From DAINRZ01 sp964634885 (lineage in GTDB: Bacteria > Bacteroidota > Ignavibacteria > Kapaibacteriales > UBA2268): a stretch of DNA of 27,585 nucleotides. The DNA lies in assembly GCA_964634885.1 (NCBI GenBank), contig CAZWLN010000061.1, positions 1 to 27,585 on the forward strand, written 5' to 3'. The notes beneath the pieces were generated by a model. It was not told where the DNA came from, searched no databases, and worked only from the letters and a program-made list of their open reading frames with translations. Positions 1 to 7,614 of this stretch are shown one piece after another. Made by a program: the position numbers and the translations under genes. The first letter of the stretch is position 1, and each line of letters opens with the position of its first letter.

Positions 1-94
1 CATTCAGAAGCTGAAACAATGAGAGCGATAAAAAGAATGCAGAAAGCAGCAGCCGGTCTGCATATTGTAAAAAATGAATATTGATCAGGTTCAT
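1..94 (-). CDS. Possible N-terminus of an exported protein, cut by window edge
   Basis: The minus strand reads from an ATG at 94-92 with no stop to base 1, about 31 codons. After a short polar start it has a hydrophobic run (LLLSAFFLSLSLFQLL) that could be a signal peptide or membrane anchor. AAGGA lies at 110-106, about 11 bases upstream, a little far for a ribosome site. A second minus frame is also open here and encodes a hydrophobic run (AAAFCILFIALIVSAS) but has no clear ATG, so the true frame is uncertain. If real, the gene is divergent from the sigma factor gene. No function can be given. Confidence 0.28.
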   Translation of the reverse strand, partial: MNLINIHFLQYADRLLLSAFFLSLSLFQLLN

Positions 95-189
95 TTGTGG
101 TATAATCCTTTCCGGAAAAATAATAAAAAAACAAAATATTTTAAAAAAATTCCGAATCTGGTGAAACAAACCCGAATTCTGATTGTCTT

Positions 190-197
190 TACTTTTG
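190..197 (+). promoter_or_regulatory. Possible -7 element upstream of the sigma factor gene
   Basis: TACTTTTG matches the Bacteroidota -7 consensus TAnnTTTG and lies about 32 bases before the TTG start at 229. I see no TTG at the expected 19-21 base distance upstream, so only half of the promoter is supported. Autoregulation by the ECF factor itself is common in the family but cannot be shown here. Confidence 0.3.
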
Positions 198-228
198 AGA
201 TTGGTAAATATTAATTTTTTCTAAGGTA

Positions 229-777
229 TTGATAAACAACAAAAACGATATTGAATTACTGGAAATGGCCGCCGACAAGAAAACAAGGGAAGCAGCCTTC
301 AAAGAAATATTCGGTCGGTACTCCAGGAAAATATATGTCTTCTGCCGGAAATTCACAGGTAATGATACTATTTCCGAAGATATTACACAGGATGTATTCC
401 TGAGCCTGATCAGGTATCTCGACAGCGGTAACAGAGTTGACAATCTTCAGGGGCTGTTGTTCCGTACGGCTAAAAATTTGTGCATCAACCGTTTGAAATC
501 GTCTCCTAAACTCGAAGTGTTCCTCGAGGACAGCATCCCGGCTTTACCCGAAACTTCGTATGAATCGAAAGAACTGGCATTTATGATTGAAACAGCCCTT
601 GAACTGCTGCCGGATGAACACCGGGAAGCTTTCTGCCTGCAAATGTATTGCGGCTTGTCTTACAGCGAAATCGCAGAAATCAATGACGTGCCCCTGACGA
701 CAGTTCGTAACTGGATTGTGAGAGCAAAATTGAAAATGAGAAAAATTCTTGCACCCTATTTTGAAGAGACAAGGTAG
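229..777 (+). CDS. RNA polymerase ECF-type sigma-70 factor
   Basis: This 182-aa protein has the two-domain layout of extracytoplasmic-function sigma factors, which direct RNA polymerase to a small stress or envelope regulon. Region 2 spans about residues 22-92, with FGRYSRKIYVFCRKF and SEDITQDVFLSLIRYL matching the core-binding and -10-reading helices. Region 4 spans about 118-176, with LPDEHREAFCLQMYCGLSYSEIA and a helix-turn-helix ending TTVRNWIVRAKLKMRK. The start is uncertain: TTG at 229 gives the usual N-terminal length, the frame is open from 208, and the first ATG is at 265. AAGG at 223-226 is too close to be a normal ribosome site. The anti-sigma gene follows after 13 bases, the standard sigma/anti-sigma pairing. 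The family call is secure; the regulon is unknown. Confidence 0.95.
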   Translation: MINNKNDIELLEMAADKKTREAAFKEIFGRYSRKIYVFCRKFTGNDTISEDITQDVFLSLIRYLDSGNRVDNLQGLLFRTAKNLCINRLKSSPKLEVFLEDSIPALPETSYESKELAFMIETALELLPDEHREAFCLQMYCGLSYSEIAEINDVPLTTVRNWIVRAKLKMRKILAPYFEETR

Positions 778-790
778 CAGGGAGGAAACA

Positions 791-1969
791 ATGAATATAA
801 ATGATGATAAAATTCTGGAATTAGTTTACTTGTTTGTTGACGGTGAAGCAACCGACACCGAAAGAGAGATACTTTTCTCGGCACTGGCTTCCAACAGTGC
901 AGTCCAGAAGGAACTGCAATCTGCCATTGTTATGTCAAATTCGACAAGGGCAGACAGTTCGCGGACAGAATTGCCAAAGGCTGTTGCTGCCGGTTTCTTT
1001 ACCAAAGCTGGGTTCTCTGCAGAAACACAACCTGTAGCTGCTTCCGGCGCGCAGAAGTTCGCTATGCCGTTTCTAAACAGGTTCCTTGTCCCACTCCTGT
1101 CAGCGTTCATTGGCTTTGTCGGAGCATGGTACCTGCTGCCGGACAAACAGGCAGAACAGAAAGAGATTATACCGCCGGTAACCGGGTACGCTTCAGAAAG
1201 TCCGAAAGCTGTTGACCATGACACCGTTATCATTGAAAAAAAGCCTGCTGATAATGCACAAAGAACCCATTTAAGAAAGCCTTTGCCCGCGACAAACAAT
1301 TATCAGAACAGGGATGAAGCTGATGAGCAGGCTCGCAAACCGGTATATGCGGCAATATTAACCTCGCAGATCAAAAATTCCGGTACTGCTTTTCCTGAGG
1401 ATAAGCCTGGTACAAGGCCTGTACCTTCTTCCGCACTGGCTCCTGAACTCTTCCCGGACGGTCTTTATGGTACCGGTTCGAACAATAGCATTTTCGAGCA
1501 TTTTTCTTTACAGGCCTGGGGCTTTTCCACGATTATGCTCTTTCCTGACCGTGATCCGGACAAAACAAAAATTCCGACTCTCAACAACTTGTCCCTGGAA
1601 CTGTGCTATGATCTTGGTTCCGGTTTGTCAATCGGCCTTGCCGGCGGCCAGGAGACCTTCCCGATCTATATTAGTAATTCTGAAGGCAAACTCGAGTATA
1701 ATACTTCCATCAAATGGCTGTGCATGACGTTCGGGTACAACGGGGAGAGTGTTTTTGTCGATGAATTGAATCCTTTTGTTAAGCTGCTGGGCGGCAGTAC
1801 AGTCTCCGGGCCGGTGGTTAAGGCGCTGGCTGGGATCAGTTGGCAGCCCGACAGCAATACGAGGCTGATGCTCGGAGTCGAAGGTACTTTCCTGAGGTAC
1901 TATTATATTGACCGTTGGGATTGGAGTGAAAAACTCGGCATCAAATACGGAATTGAACTGAAGTTTTAA
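791..1969 (+). CDS. Membrane anti-sigma factor with C-terminal barrel-like domain
   Basis: This 392-aa protein starts at ATG 791 behind a strong GGAGGAAAC site (781-789); an in-frame extension to 749 overlaps the sigma gene and is unlikely. Residues 1-50 (ILELVYLFVDGEATDTERE, then EL at 41-42) resemble the cytoplasmic anti-sigma domain that holds an ECF factor, without an HxxxCxxC zinc motif. One membrane segment lies near 97-116 (FLVPLLSAFIGFVGAWYLL). Residues 118-230 are a polar, Pro-rich linker. Residues 235-392 have alternating aromatic and hydrophobic strands (LSIGLAGG, LCMTFGY, LMLGVEGTFLRYYY) and end in IELKF, like an outer-membrane barrel protein. Anti-sigma function follows from position and N-terminal pattern; the barrel-like tail is unusual and could sense or contact the outer membrane. 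Confidence 0.82.
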   Translation: MNINDDKILELVYLFVDGEATDTEREILFSALASNSAVQKELQSAIVMSNSTRADSSRTELPKAVAAGFFTKAGFSAETQPVAASGAQKFAMPFLNRFLVPLLSAFIGFVGAWYLLPDKQAEQKEIIPPVTGYASESPKAVDHDTVIIEKKPADNAQRTHLRKPLPATNNYQNRDEADEQARKPVYAAILTSQIKNSGTAFPEDKPGTRPVPSSALAPELFPDGLYGTGSNNSIFEHFSLQAWGFSTIMLFPDRDPDKTKIPTLNNLSLELCYDLGSGLSIGLAGGQETFPIYISNSEGKLEYNTSIKWLCMTFGYNGESVFVDELNPFVKLLGGSTVSGPVVKALAGISWQPDSNTRLMLGVEGTFLRYYYIDRWDWSEKLGIKYGIELKF

Positions 1970-2006
1970 AATAGCATAAATATTTATCATCATCGCAGAG
2001 GTAATT

Positions 2007-3086
2007 ATGTTTAACAGAGTAATTATGTATTTCTTAGTTATTTTAGTTGTTGCGCTTTCTTCCTGCAAGGATAGTACGATCGATCCCAATAAAGAGACCG
2101 GCGCCGGTTCAAAATACATTGTTTATACTTCATCTAAAAATGATGGAAAAATACCGGAGATCAGAAAATATAATACTGAAACGTCAGACGATATAATGCT
2201 TGTTGATTCTGCAGCAGCTTTATCGGGTTATAATGGATGGATATATTATTTTAAAGAGGATGAAAACGAAAAAGTAAATCTTTACAAGTGCGATTATACA
2301 GGCAATAACAGAATAATGCTGATGCCCTTTCCTTCAAGTGGCGCTGCCTATTCCCAGCTTTCAGGTGATTGCTCGATGATTATCTATTATGAATTTCAAA
2401 ACCCAGGCCTCGTAATTCACTGCTCAAAGACTGACGGGACCGGCGATGTTATTATCGGTTCGAACCCGGACTATTCTTATGATGACCCTTATCCATGGTC
2501 AAATTTCTCGTCGGATATGAAAAAGATATGCACTGTAAAGTATAATCAAGATGATCCATACGATTGGAATTTGACAATACAGAGCATCGACGGGACTATT
2601 CTTAAAGACGGACTTCCAGTTAAAGGCTTTCTGGGAATGAGAGGAAGCTGGTCCCCTGATAATAGAAAAATTGCCTATTCAAAATATGAATCATCAAATT
2701 CAAGTTGGAACATGGCCCTTTTGGATTTGGAAACCGGCAAAAGCAGTCAATTAACAAATAACGGCACAACCTTGGGATCAAATTATTGCTGGTCTCCCGA
2801 CGGCCGAAAAATTGCATTCTATCTTGACGCTGGAGAATTCTATTTAATAAACTCAGACGGGACCAACCTTGTCCAGGTTACAAACATTGAAACTAATCCC
2901 AATAATATGGATCATTTTATTCCTTCCTGGTCTTCAGACAGTAAACGTATTATCTTCCAGACAAGCGTCAACGAGGAAGGTGGAGATATCTTCTTTGGCG
3001 ACCTGAAAATGTTAACCCTGAGCACAATGGAACTGAAAACCATAGTGCCTGAAGAATGCGTCTGGAACGCTTTCTTCCTGGAATAG
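2007..3086 (+). CDS. TolB-like beta-propeller lipoprotein (paralogue 1)
   Basis: This 359-aa protein begins with a type II signal peptide whose lipobox ends SSC at C20. The acidic stretch after the cysteine (CKDSTID) recalls the export signal of Bacteroidota surface lipoproteins. The rest is built of TolB/WD40-like blades: SWSPDNRKIAYS near 214, CWSPDGRKIAFY near 262 and SWSSDSKRIIFQ near 308. It ends in VWNAFFLE, a tail shared with the other copies. ATG 2007 has AGAGG at 1997-2001. It lies 37 bases after the anti-sigma gene and may be co-transcribed with it. Copies occur at 3153, 6246 and 14762. Such propellers usually bind proteins or ligands; no catalytic residues are visible and the substrate is unknown. 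A 14-bp perfect palindrome lies just downstream at 3093-3106. Confidence 0.88.
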   Translation: MFNRVIMYFLVILVVALSSCKDSTIDPNKETGAGSKYIVYTSSKNDGKIPEIRKYNTETSDDIMLVDSAAALSGYNGWIYYFKEDENEKVNLYKCDYTGNNRIMLMPFPSSGAAYSQLSGDCSMIIYYEFQNPGLVIHCSKTDGTGDVIIGSNPDYSYDDPYPWSNFSSDMKKICTVKYNQDDPYDWNLTIQSIDGTILKDGLPVKGFLGMRGSWSPDNRKIAYSKYESSNSSWNMALLDLETGKSSQLTNNGTTLGSNYCWSPDGRKIAFYLDAGEFYLINSDGTNLVQVTNIETNPNNMDHFIPSWSSDSKRIIFQTSVNEEGGDIFFGDLKMLTLSTMELKTIVPEECVWNAFFLE

Positions 3087-3152
3087 ACCGAACTATATGC
3101 ATATAGAATTATGAATTAAAAAAATTGAACAAAAAATTTGATGGAGGCAATT

Positions 3153-4277
3153 ATGATAAAGAAAGCGCTACTTCCGATAATAGCTGTTATGCTGATGAGC
3201 TTGTTCTCATGCAAGGACAGCACGATTGATCCCAGAGTAGAACTGACCAGCATTCCTAAGTATGTTTATTATACGAAGATTGTCAATCACACCTATCCGG
3301 GTTATGACTTTCATCAGTTAAGAATGATCGACCTGGCAACGATGGAAGACAAGTTGTTGCGCGATTCGTCGATGATACTCGGCATTGTGAATAACAAGAT
3401 CTATTATCAGATACCATCTGATGCATTTACAACCATTAGTCTCCGGCGATGTGACCCTGACGGAGAGAACGATGAGTTCCTGGGTTCATGGAGTAAACAA
3501 AATATGAAATGGGCAATATTGCGCGTATCCGGCGACGGAACGAAAGTCCTGTACTATTCCCAGCCGGCAGATAAAGTCATTCTTCACTGTTCTAATGTGG
3601 ACGGGACCAACGACAGGGAAATCTTCACACTAAGATTCGGTTACCATGAAAGTGCAGATTACCATGCGGCAGCTGACTTTACCTCCGATTCCAGAAGTAT
3701 CAACATCCTGGATCTGCCGGACAATTTAGATCCTAACGACACCGGGATTAATATTTACAGTTGCAATACTGACGGAAGCGGCCTGAAGCTCATCAGCCCT
3801 TTGGCCGGCTACAGCAATGCGCTGGGAAGCTGGTCGCCTAACGGGCAATACCTGGCCTACATAGCGCTTGTTGACCAAAATCAGCCGAACAATTACAAAA
3901 TTTCCCTGTTTAACCTTGATACCAAAAAATCAAAAGATATTAATAAAGACGGCAATTTGACAAGGAATTATGTCTGGTCTCCTAACAGCAGGAAAATTGC
4001 ATATTACCAGGATGCCGGCAAATTCTTTGTAATGGACGCCGACGGCAGCAACAGGGTTCAGGTTACCGACCTGGCCTGCAGCAACGACTTGTGGTACTTC
4101 CATCCTGACTGGTCTAAAGACGGAAACTATGTTGTTTTCCAGACAAACGTATTAACATCAGGTGATGTGATTTATGGCTCACTCAAGATGGTTAACCTCA
4201 GCACAATGGAAGTGAAAACACTGGTAGCTGAAGAAAACGTCTGGAATGAGTTCCTGTTGTGTGATGAAGCGAATTGA
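3153..4277 (+). CDS. TolB-like beta-propeller lipoprotein (paralogue 2)
   Basis: This 374-aa protein has lipobox LFSC with C20, then KDSTIDP, identical to the neighbour at 2007. Blades include SWSPNGQYLAYIA near 226, VWSPNSRKIAYYQ near 274 and DWSKDGNYVVFQT near 319. The tail VWNEFLL matches VWNAFFL of paralogue 1. ATG 3153 is preferred over TTG 3138 because GGAGG (3143-3147) is correctly spaced and lies inside the longer reading. The gap to paralogue 1 is 66 bases, with no terminator seen, so a tandem duplication within one transcript is likely. It is probably an outer-membrane or surface lipoprotein; the binding partner is unknown. Confidence 0.88.
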   Translation: MIKKALLPIIAVMLMSLFSCKDSTIDPRVELTSIPKYVYYTKIVNHTYPGYDFHQLRMIDLATMEDKLLRDSSMILGIVNNKIYYQIPSDAFTTISLRRCDPDGENDEFLGSWSKQNMKWAILRVSGDGTKVLYYSQPADKVILHCSNVDGTNDREIFTLRFGYHESADYHAAADFTSDSRSINILDLPDNLDPNDTGINIYSCNTDGSGLKLISPLAGYSNALGSWSPNGQYLAYIALVDQNQPNNYKISLFNLDTKKSKDINKDGNLTRNYVWSPNSRKIAYYQDAGKFFVMDADGSNRVQVTDLACSNDLWYFHPDWSKDGNYVVFQTNVLTSGDVIYGSLKMVNLSTMEVKTLVAEENVWNEFLLCDEAN

Positions 4278-4782
4278 ACTGCCGAACTGCTGTTCCTTTG
4301 AAAGAGCACTGGTGATTATTGATAATTGAAGATTTTGTGCCGGACAAATAAAGGTAGAAAAGCAGAAAACATACGATTGAACTCTTTAGTTGAAATTGAT
4401 AATTATTAAAATGTAAATGCGAAGGCTTTCTTCACCGGAAAGGGGTGAGCTTTGCCCGGCAGGAAGGCCTTCGCCGATTTGAGAATATTTGCCCGATGGT
4501 TTCTTTCTATTATATCCGGAGGAGTAATGTACAAGATAGCGTTTTCAGTATCAATACCGAAGGTAAGCCCTTTTTTCCAGTGTATGGTAATATAAATAAT
4601 CGAAGTATTAATCACACCGGAATGACTGTGAGTATGAGTGTAAAAAGCAAAGTAACAGGGACAGAAATATGGCCTCCCGAAACCGGTTTGAGCTGCTGTG
4701 GCGTTTCGTTGATCAATCAGGTTGTTTTGCAGGAATGCTATTTTTTAAAACAAAATGAAGTAATTATTTAGAGGTAGAGATT
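4278..4782. other. 505-bp gap without a convincing gene; contains inverted repeat
   Basis: Two overlapping open frames occur here (plus 4445-4771, minus 4406-4615). Neither has a ribosome site or a protein-like pattern I recognise. An 8-bp perfect inverted repeat, GCGAAGGC at 4419-4426 and GCCTTCGC at 4467-4474, encloses a smaller CACC/GGTG hairpin. The region could be a decayed gene or a structured leader of the barrel gene at 4783. No known riboswitch class was recognised. Confidence 0.5.
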
Positions 4783-5388
4783 ATGTATAAGTATTTATTA
4801 TCAGTAATATTTATTTTGATGGCTTTTACTTCGGCTGCCGCCCAGGAATTGAGTGCCGGTACGGACACAACCGACATTGCGGAGCCTGAACCTGAGTGCA
4901 TTGTCAATCTGTATGACAATTCGGCAGGACTGGTACTGTCTTCACTTTCCGGCTCCGGGATTTGCTACACGAGGCGTTTCTTCGACAGCTACGCCGTCAG
5001 CATCAGCACTTTCCTGACCTATGACGAAAACACGAGATGGAAGGACATGAGCAAATCGGCGATCGAGTCGGAACACAATAATACATTTTTTGATGTTGGC
5101 GTCGAAATCCAAAGGGACATCATCGTTTTGTCGGAAACAAAGATATATGTCCTGGTTGGTGGCTATTACTATTCGGATAAGAATGTCAGCGGCGGGGTGA
5201 GGAATATTGAGAAGAATTACACCGTCGGTCTCGGTTTCGGACTCCAGTGGGCCCTGTTTAAACAGGGAGCAGGCTATGTCCACTTCGGATATAAATTTGA
5301 CAAGTCCGATCTCATCGAAGGCAATCAACCAAGCGTATCGAAAGAAACAAATGTCGGATTGGGCATTGGTGTTGCGTTCTTTTTCTGA
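4783..5388 (+). CDS. Small outer-membrane beta-barrel protein (paralogue A)
   Basis: This 201-aa protein has a type I signal peptide ending at ...SAAAQ (about residue 21). Alternating aromatic strands follow (AGLVLSSLSGSGICYTRRF, FFDVGVEIQRDI, KIYVLVGGYYY, VGLGFGLQWALF, AGYVHFGYKF), with a terminal FFF, the usual outer-membrane targeting end. ATG 4783 follows a GAGGTAGAGATT ribosome region. It shares the segments SSxSGxGIxYxR, FxxVGxEIQR and GYKF with the gene at 5459, so the two are tandem paralogues. At about 180 mature residues an 8-strand barrel is plausible. The role may be structural or a partner of the neighbouring lipoproteins; no enzyme signature was seen. Confidence 0.8.
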   Translation: MYKYLLSVIFILMAFTSAAAQELSAGTDTTDIAEPEPECIVNLYDNSAGLVLSSLSGSGICYTRRFFDSYAVSISTFLTYDENTRWKDMSKSAIESEHNNTFFDVGVEIQRDIIVLSETKIYVLVGGYYYSDKNVSGGVRNIEKNYTVGLGFGLQWALFKQGAGYVHFGYKFDKSDLIEGNQPSVSKETNVGLGIGVAFFF

Positions 5389-5458
5389 TGATCAAAGATG
5401 GAATTGAAAAGTAACGTCATAATTCGATTCTATACTTTTTAAAATTTTCTTATTTCAA

Positions 5459-6028
5459 ATGAAACCGGACAAAATTATGAAAATTAAAATATTGGCTGTT
5501 TTACTGTTTATGGTGCCCCAGATAATTTTCTGCCAGGAAGTTGATTATAGTGCTTACAATAATTCCATCGGTATTTCCATATCGAGCATCTCCGGCTACG
5601 GCATCGTTTACAACAGAAAACTATCCGACGCATATCAACTGCAGTTGACGGGCTTGGTATATTATTTATACAGCTTGAAGGATAATGTCGAGCATACGGA
5701 TTTTTACTATAATGCCGGGTTGGAAATCCAGAGGAATATTATAAAAAAGAAAAATTTCAGGTTTTACCTGCTTGCCGGAGGCTATTATTCCTATGATGAT
5801 GACAGAAGAGAAGGCAATGGAACCAAACAATACATTTTCAATAATTCATTTAATGCAGGAGTTGGAATTGCCGGAGAAGTCAGGTTTTATCGATTTATAT
5901 TCAGCATGGACCTCGGCTACAAGTTCTTTGAAGACAGGCTCAAATATGTCGAGATTGACAGAACCTATCCAGAAATTGACAGGAGAACGAAAATCGGCCT
6001 CGGATGTTCGATAGGGTTTATTTTTTAG
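5459..6028 (+). CDS. Small outer-membrane beta-barrel protein (paralogue B)
   Basis: This 189-aa protein is clearly related to the gene at 4783: ISSISGYGIVYNRKL, YYNAGLEIQRNII, FYLLAGGYY, MDLGYKFF and final IGLGCSIGFIF line up with the same strands. The signal peptide ends near IIFCQ. Two in-frame starts are possible, ATG 5459 and ATG 5477. The second gives a shorter, more typical signal peptide, and neither has a clear Shine-Dalgarno site. The gene sits 70 bases after paralogue A. It is probably an 8-strand outer-membrane barrel, perhaps working with the TolB-like lipoproteins on either side; that partnership is inference only. Confidence 0.8.
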   Translation: MKPDKIMKIKILAVLLFMVPQIIFCQEVDYSAYNNSIGISISSISGYGIVYNRKLSDAYQLQLTGLVYYLYSLKDNVEHTDFYYNAGLEIQRNIIKKKNFRFYLLAGGYYSYDDDRREGNGTKQYIFNNSFNAGVGIAGEVRFYRFIFSMDLGYKFFEDRLKYVEIDRTYPEIDRRTKIGLGCSIGFIF

Positions 6029-6056
6029 TATTTACCCAATATCCGGAGGTTTAAAT

Positions 6057-6170
6057 AGAAGAAATGTCTCACGCAAAGGCGCAAAGCTCGCAAAGGGGAG
6101 AGAGAAGAAATATCTCACGCAAAGCTCACAAAGAAAGAAGTTTAGATGAGAAGAATTATCTCACGCAAAG
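6057..6170. repeat. GCAAAG-type interspersed repeat array, left copy
   Basis: Three imperfect units with a core like TCTCACGCAAAG are separated by GA-rich spacers; the first carries GCAAAG three times at 8-9 base steps. Bases 6057-6124 match 7439-7506 at 66 of 68 positions in direct orientation, and the two arrays flank the lipoprotein gene 6246-7367. Units and spacers vary in length and there is no cas gene nearby, so this is not a CRISPR array. Confidence 0.85.
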
Positions 6171-6245
6171 AAGGAGGTGGGGAAGATAGGTATAAAGTAA
6201 GCATGAAAAGAAGGAAGGATATTTATTGATAAAAAGGAGGAATAT

Positions 6246-7367
6246 ATGTTCAGGAATTTAATGTTTTCTTTATTAGTATTTTTTTGCTTGTTCTTTGTTT
6301 CGTGCAAGGACGACACGAACAGCCCGAATGACGTCAACAACAGCAACGACAGTGGCCGGTGTGTGTATTATACAAAAAATACCTGCGACGACCAGGATTG
6401 CTCACTGGATAGCATACAGATACGAAGATATAACTTCGAAACCGGTAAGGATGAATTGTTCATGAGAAAAGCCATCTTAATCGGGATTGTCGGCAGGACT
6501 GTTTATTATGAAGCCTGGAATTCGGCTACACAGGAAATCATCGTTCATAAGTGCGATTCAAAAGGTAATAATGACATTCAGCTCTTTACAATACTGTTGT
6601 ATAAATTTTATACTCCTGTACTCTCACCCGACGGGTCGAAAATACTTTATTATTCACGGTTAAACGAAAACACTGATGACTACAATATCTGTTGCTCAAA
6701 CATCGACGGGACAATTAACAGAGTAATCTATTCTTCGTCAGGTTTCGAGTTAGATTTGCCGATGGCTGCATTCACAGCAGATTCAAAAAAGATCGGAATT
6801 TCCGAACAGCAATTCGATCATATTTATTTATTTACAAGCAATACTGACGGCATCAATATCAAACAGGAAAATATTGTTAATGGTTTTGGACTGATGGGGG
6901 GTGGCCTGTCGCCTGACGGAAAGTACTTTGCTTACAACAGTCTTGAGGGTTATGAATATGATTATTATGATGAGTTCGATTCTACAGACATTGCTGTTTA
7001 CGATTTTGCCGGTAAGCAGAGTAAAAAGATTACGGTTGACGGAAATAACGCTTTCATTTTGACCTGGTCTCCCGACGGCAGTAAACTGGCATTTGTCAAT
7101 ATAGAGGGCGCTGTCTGCATAATTAATTCCGATGGTAGCAATATCAAAGAGATTACAAATATTGGCGCGATAGGTATTCCAATTTTATGGTATTTGCCAT
7201 GGTATGATATCACAATGACCTGGACGGCGGACGGTAAAGAGTTATTATTACACTACCCGGATCCATATGCAGATGATTCTTACACATTGAGACTTGTGAA
7301 TACGGAAACGAAAGCCGAAAGAATCATTGTTTCAGGTGTCATTGGGAACGCTTACATGATGGAGTGA
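6246..7367 (+). CDS. TolB-like beta-propeller lipoprotein (paralogue 3)
   Basis: This 373-aa protein has lipobox FVSC with C20 followed by KDDTNS, acidic residues like those of surface-exported Bacteroidota lipoproteins. Propeller motifs lie at the same places as in the paralogues: LSPDGSKILYYS near 125, LSPDGKYFAYNS near 221, TWSPDGSKLAFVN near 274 and TWTADGKELLLHY near 325. The tail VIGNAYMME is a weaker version of the shared VWNxFxL end. ATG 6246 has a perfect GGAGG at 6236-6240. The gene is bracketed by direct repeats at 6057-6124 and 7439-7506, so it may have moved or duplicated as a unit. It is more A+T-rich than the copy at 14762. Ligand unknown. Confidence 0.87.
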   Translation: MFRNLMFSLLVFFCLFFVSCKDDTNSPNDVNNSNDSGRCVYYTKNTCDDQDCSLDSIQIRRYNFETGKDELFMRKAILIGIVGRTVYYEAWNSATQEIIVHKCDSKGNNDIQLFTILLYKFYTPVLSPDGSKILYYSRLNENTDDYNICCSNIDGTINRVIYSSSGFELDLPMAAFTADSKKIGISEQQFDHIYLFTSNTDGINIKQENIVNGFGLMGGGLSPDGKYFAYNSLEGYEYDYYDEFDSTDIAVYDFAGKQSKKITVDGNNAFILTWSPDGSKLAFVNIEGAVCIINSDGSNIKEITNIGAIGIPILWYLPWYDITMTWTADGKELLLHYPDPYADDSYTLRLVNTETKAERIIVSGVIGNAYMME

Positions 7368-7380
7368 TGGGTACAGAGGG

Positions 7381-7506
7381 CTCGCAAAGAAGTATAGAAA
7401 AGAAGAAATATATCACGCAAAGCTTGCAAAGGGGAGAGAGAAGAAATGTCTCACGCAAAGGCGCAAAGCTCGCAAAGGTGAGAGAGAAGAAATATCTTAC
7501 GCAAAG
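7381..7506. repeat. GCAAAG-type interspersed repeat array, right copy
   Basis: Units occur at about 7402-7422, 7440-7478 and 7483-7506, with a fragment (CTCGCAAAG) at 7381-7389. Bases 7439-7506 are a direct copy of 6057-6124 with two mismatches. It lies between the stop of the lipoprotein gene (7367) and the 3' end of the minus-strand gene at 7615. Resemblance to short A+G-rich repeats scattered in other environmental genomes is from memory and unverified. Confidence 0.85.
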
Positions 7507-7556
7507 AAAGAGATTGAATAAATAATATAGTCGTCTGTTTGAGAAGCATATAAATA

Positions 7557-7569
7557 GCCCCGGTGGGGC
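7557..7569 (-). terminator. Short hairpin downstream of the 943-aa gene
   Basis: GCCCC, a 3-base loop and GGGGC form a perfect 5-bp stem about 45 bases beyond the stop of the minus-strand gene, followed on that strand by TATTTATAT. It could be a weak terminator or part of an interspersed repeat. Confidence 0.3.
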
Positions 7570-7614
7570 GACATATTAATAGGCGCTTCATTATGATAGT
7601 ATTCGGAAATGAAT

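Noticed and set aside
749..790. Longer anti-sigma start overlapping the sigma gene
   Set aside because: ATG 791 has a strong GGAGG-type site immediately upstream; the extension lacks one.
4445..4771. 108-residue plus-strand frame
   Set aside because: No ribosome site, no signal peptide, no recognisable pattern; it overlaps an equally poor minus-strand frame at 4406-4615. Kept only as an unexplained gap.
6057..6170. Possible CRISPR array
   Set aside because: Units and spacers vary in length, spacers are low-complexity GA-rich, a second copy flanks the next gene, and there are no cas genes.
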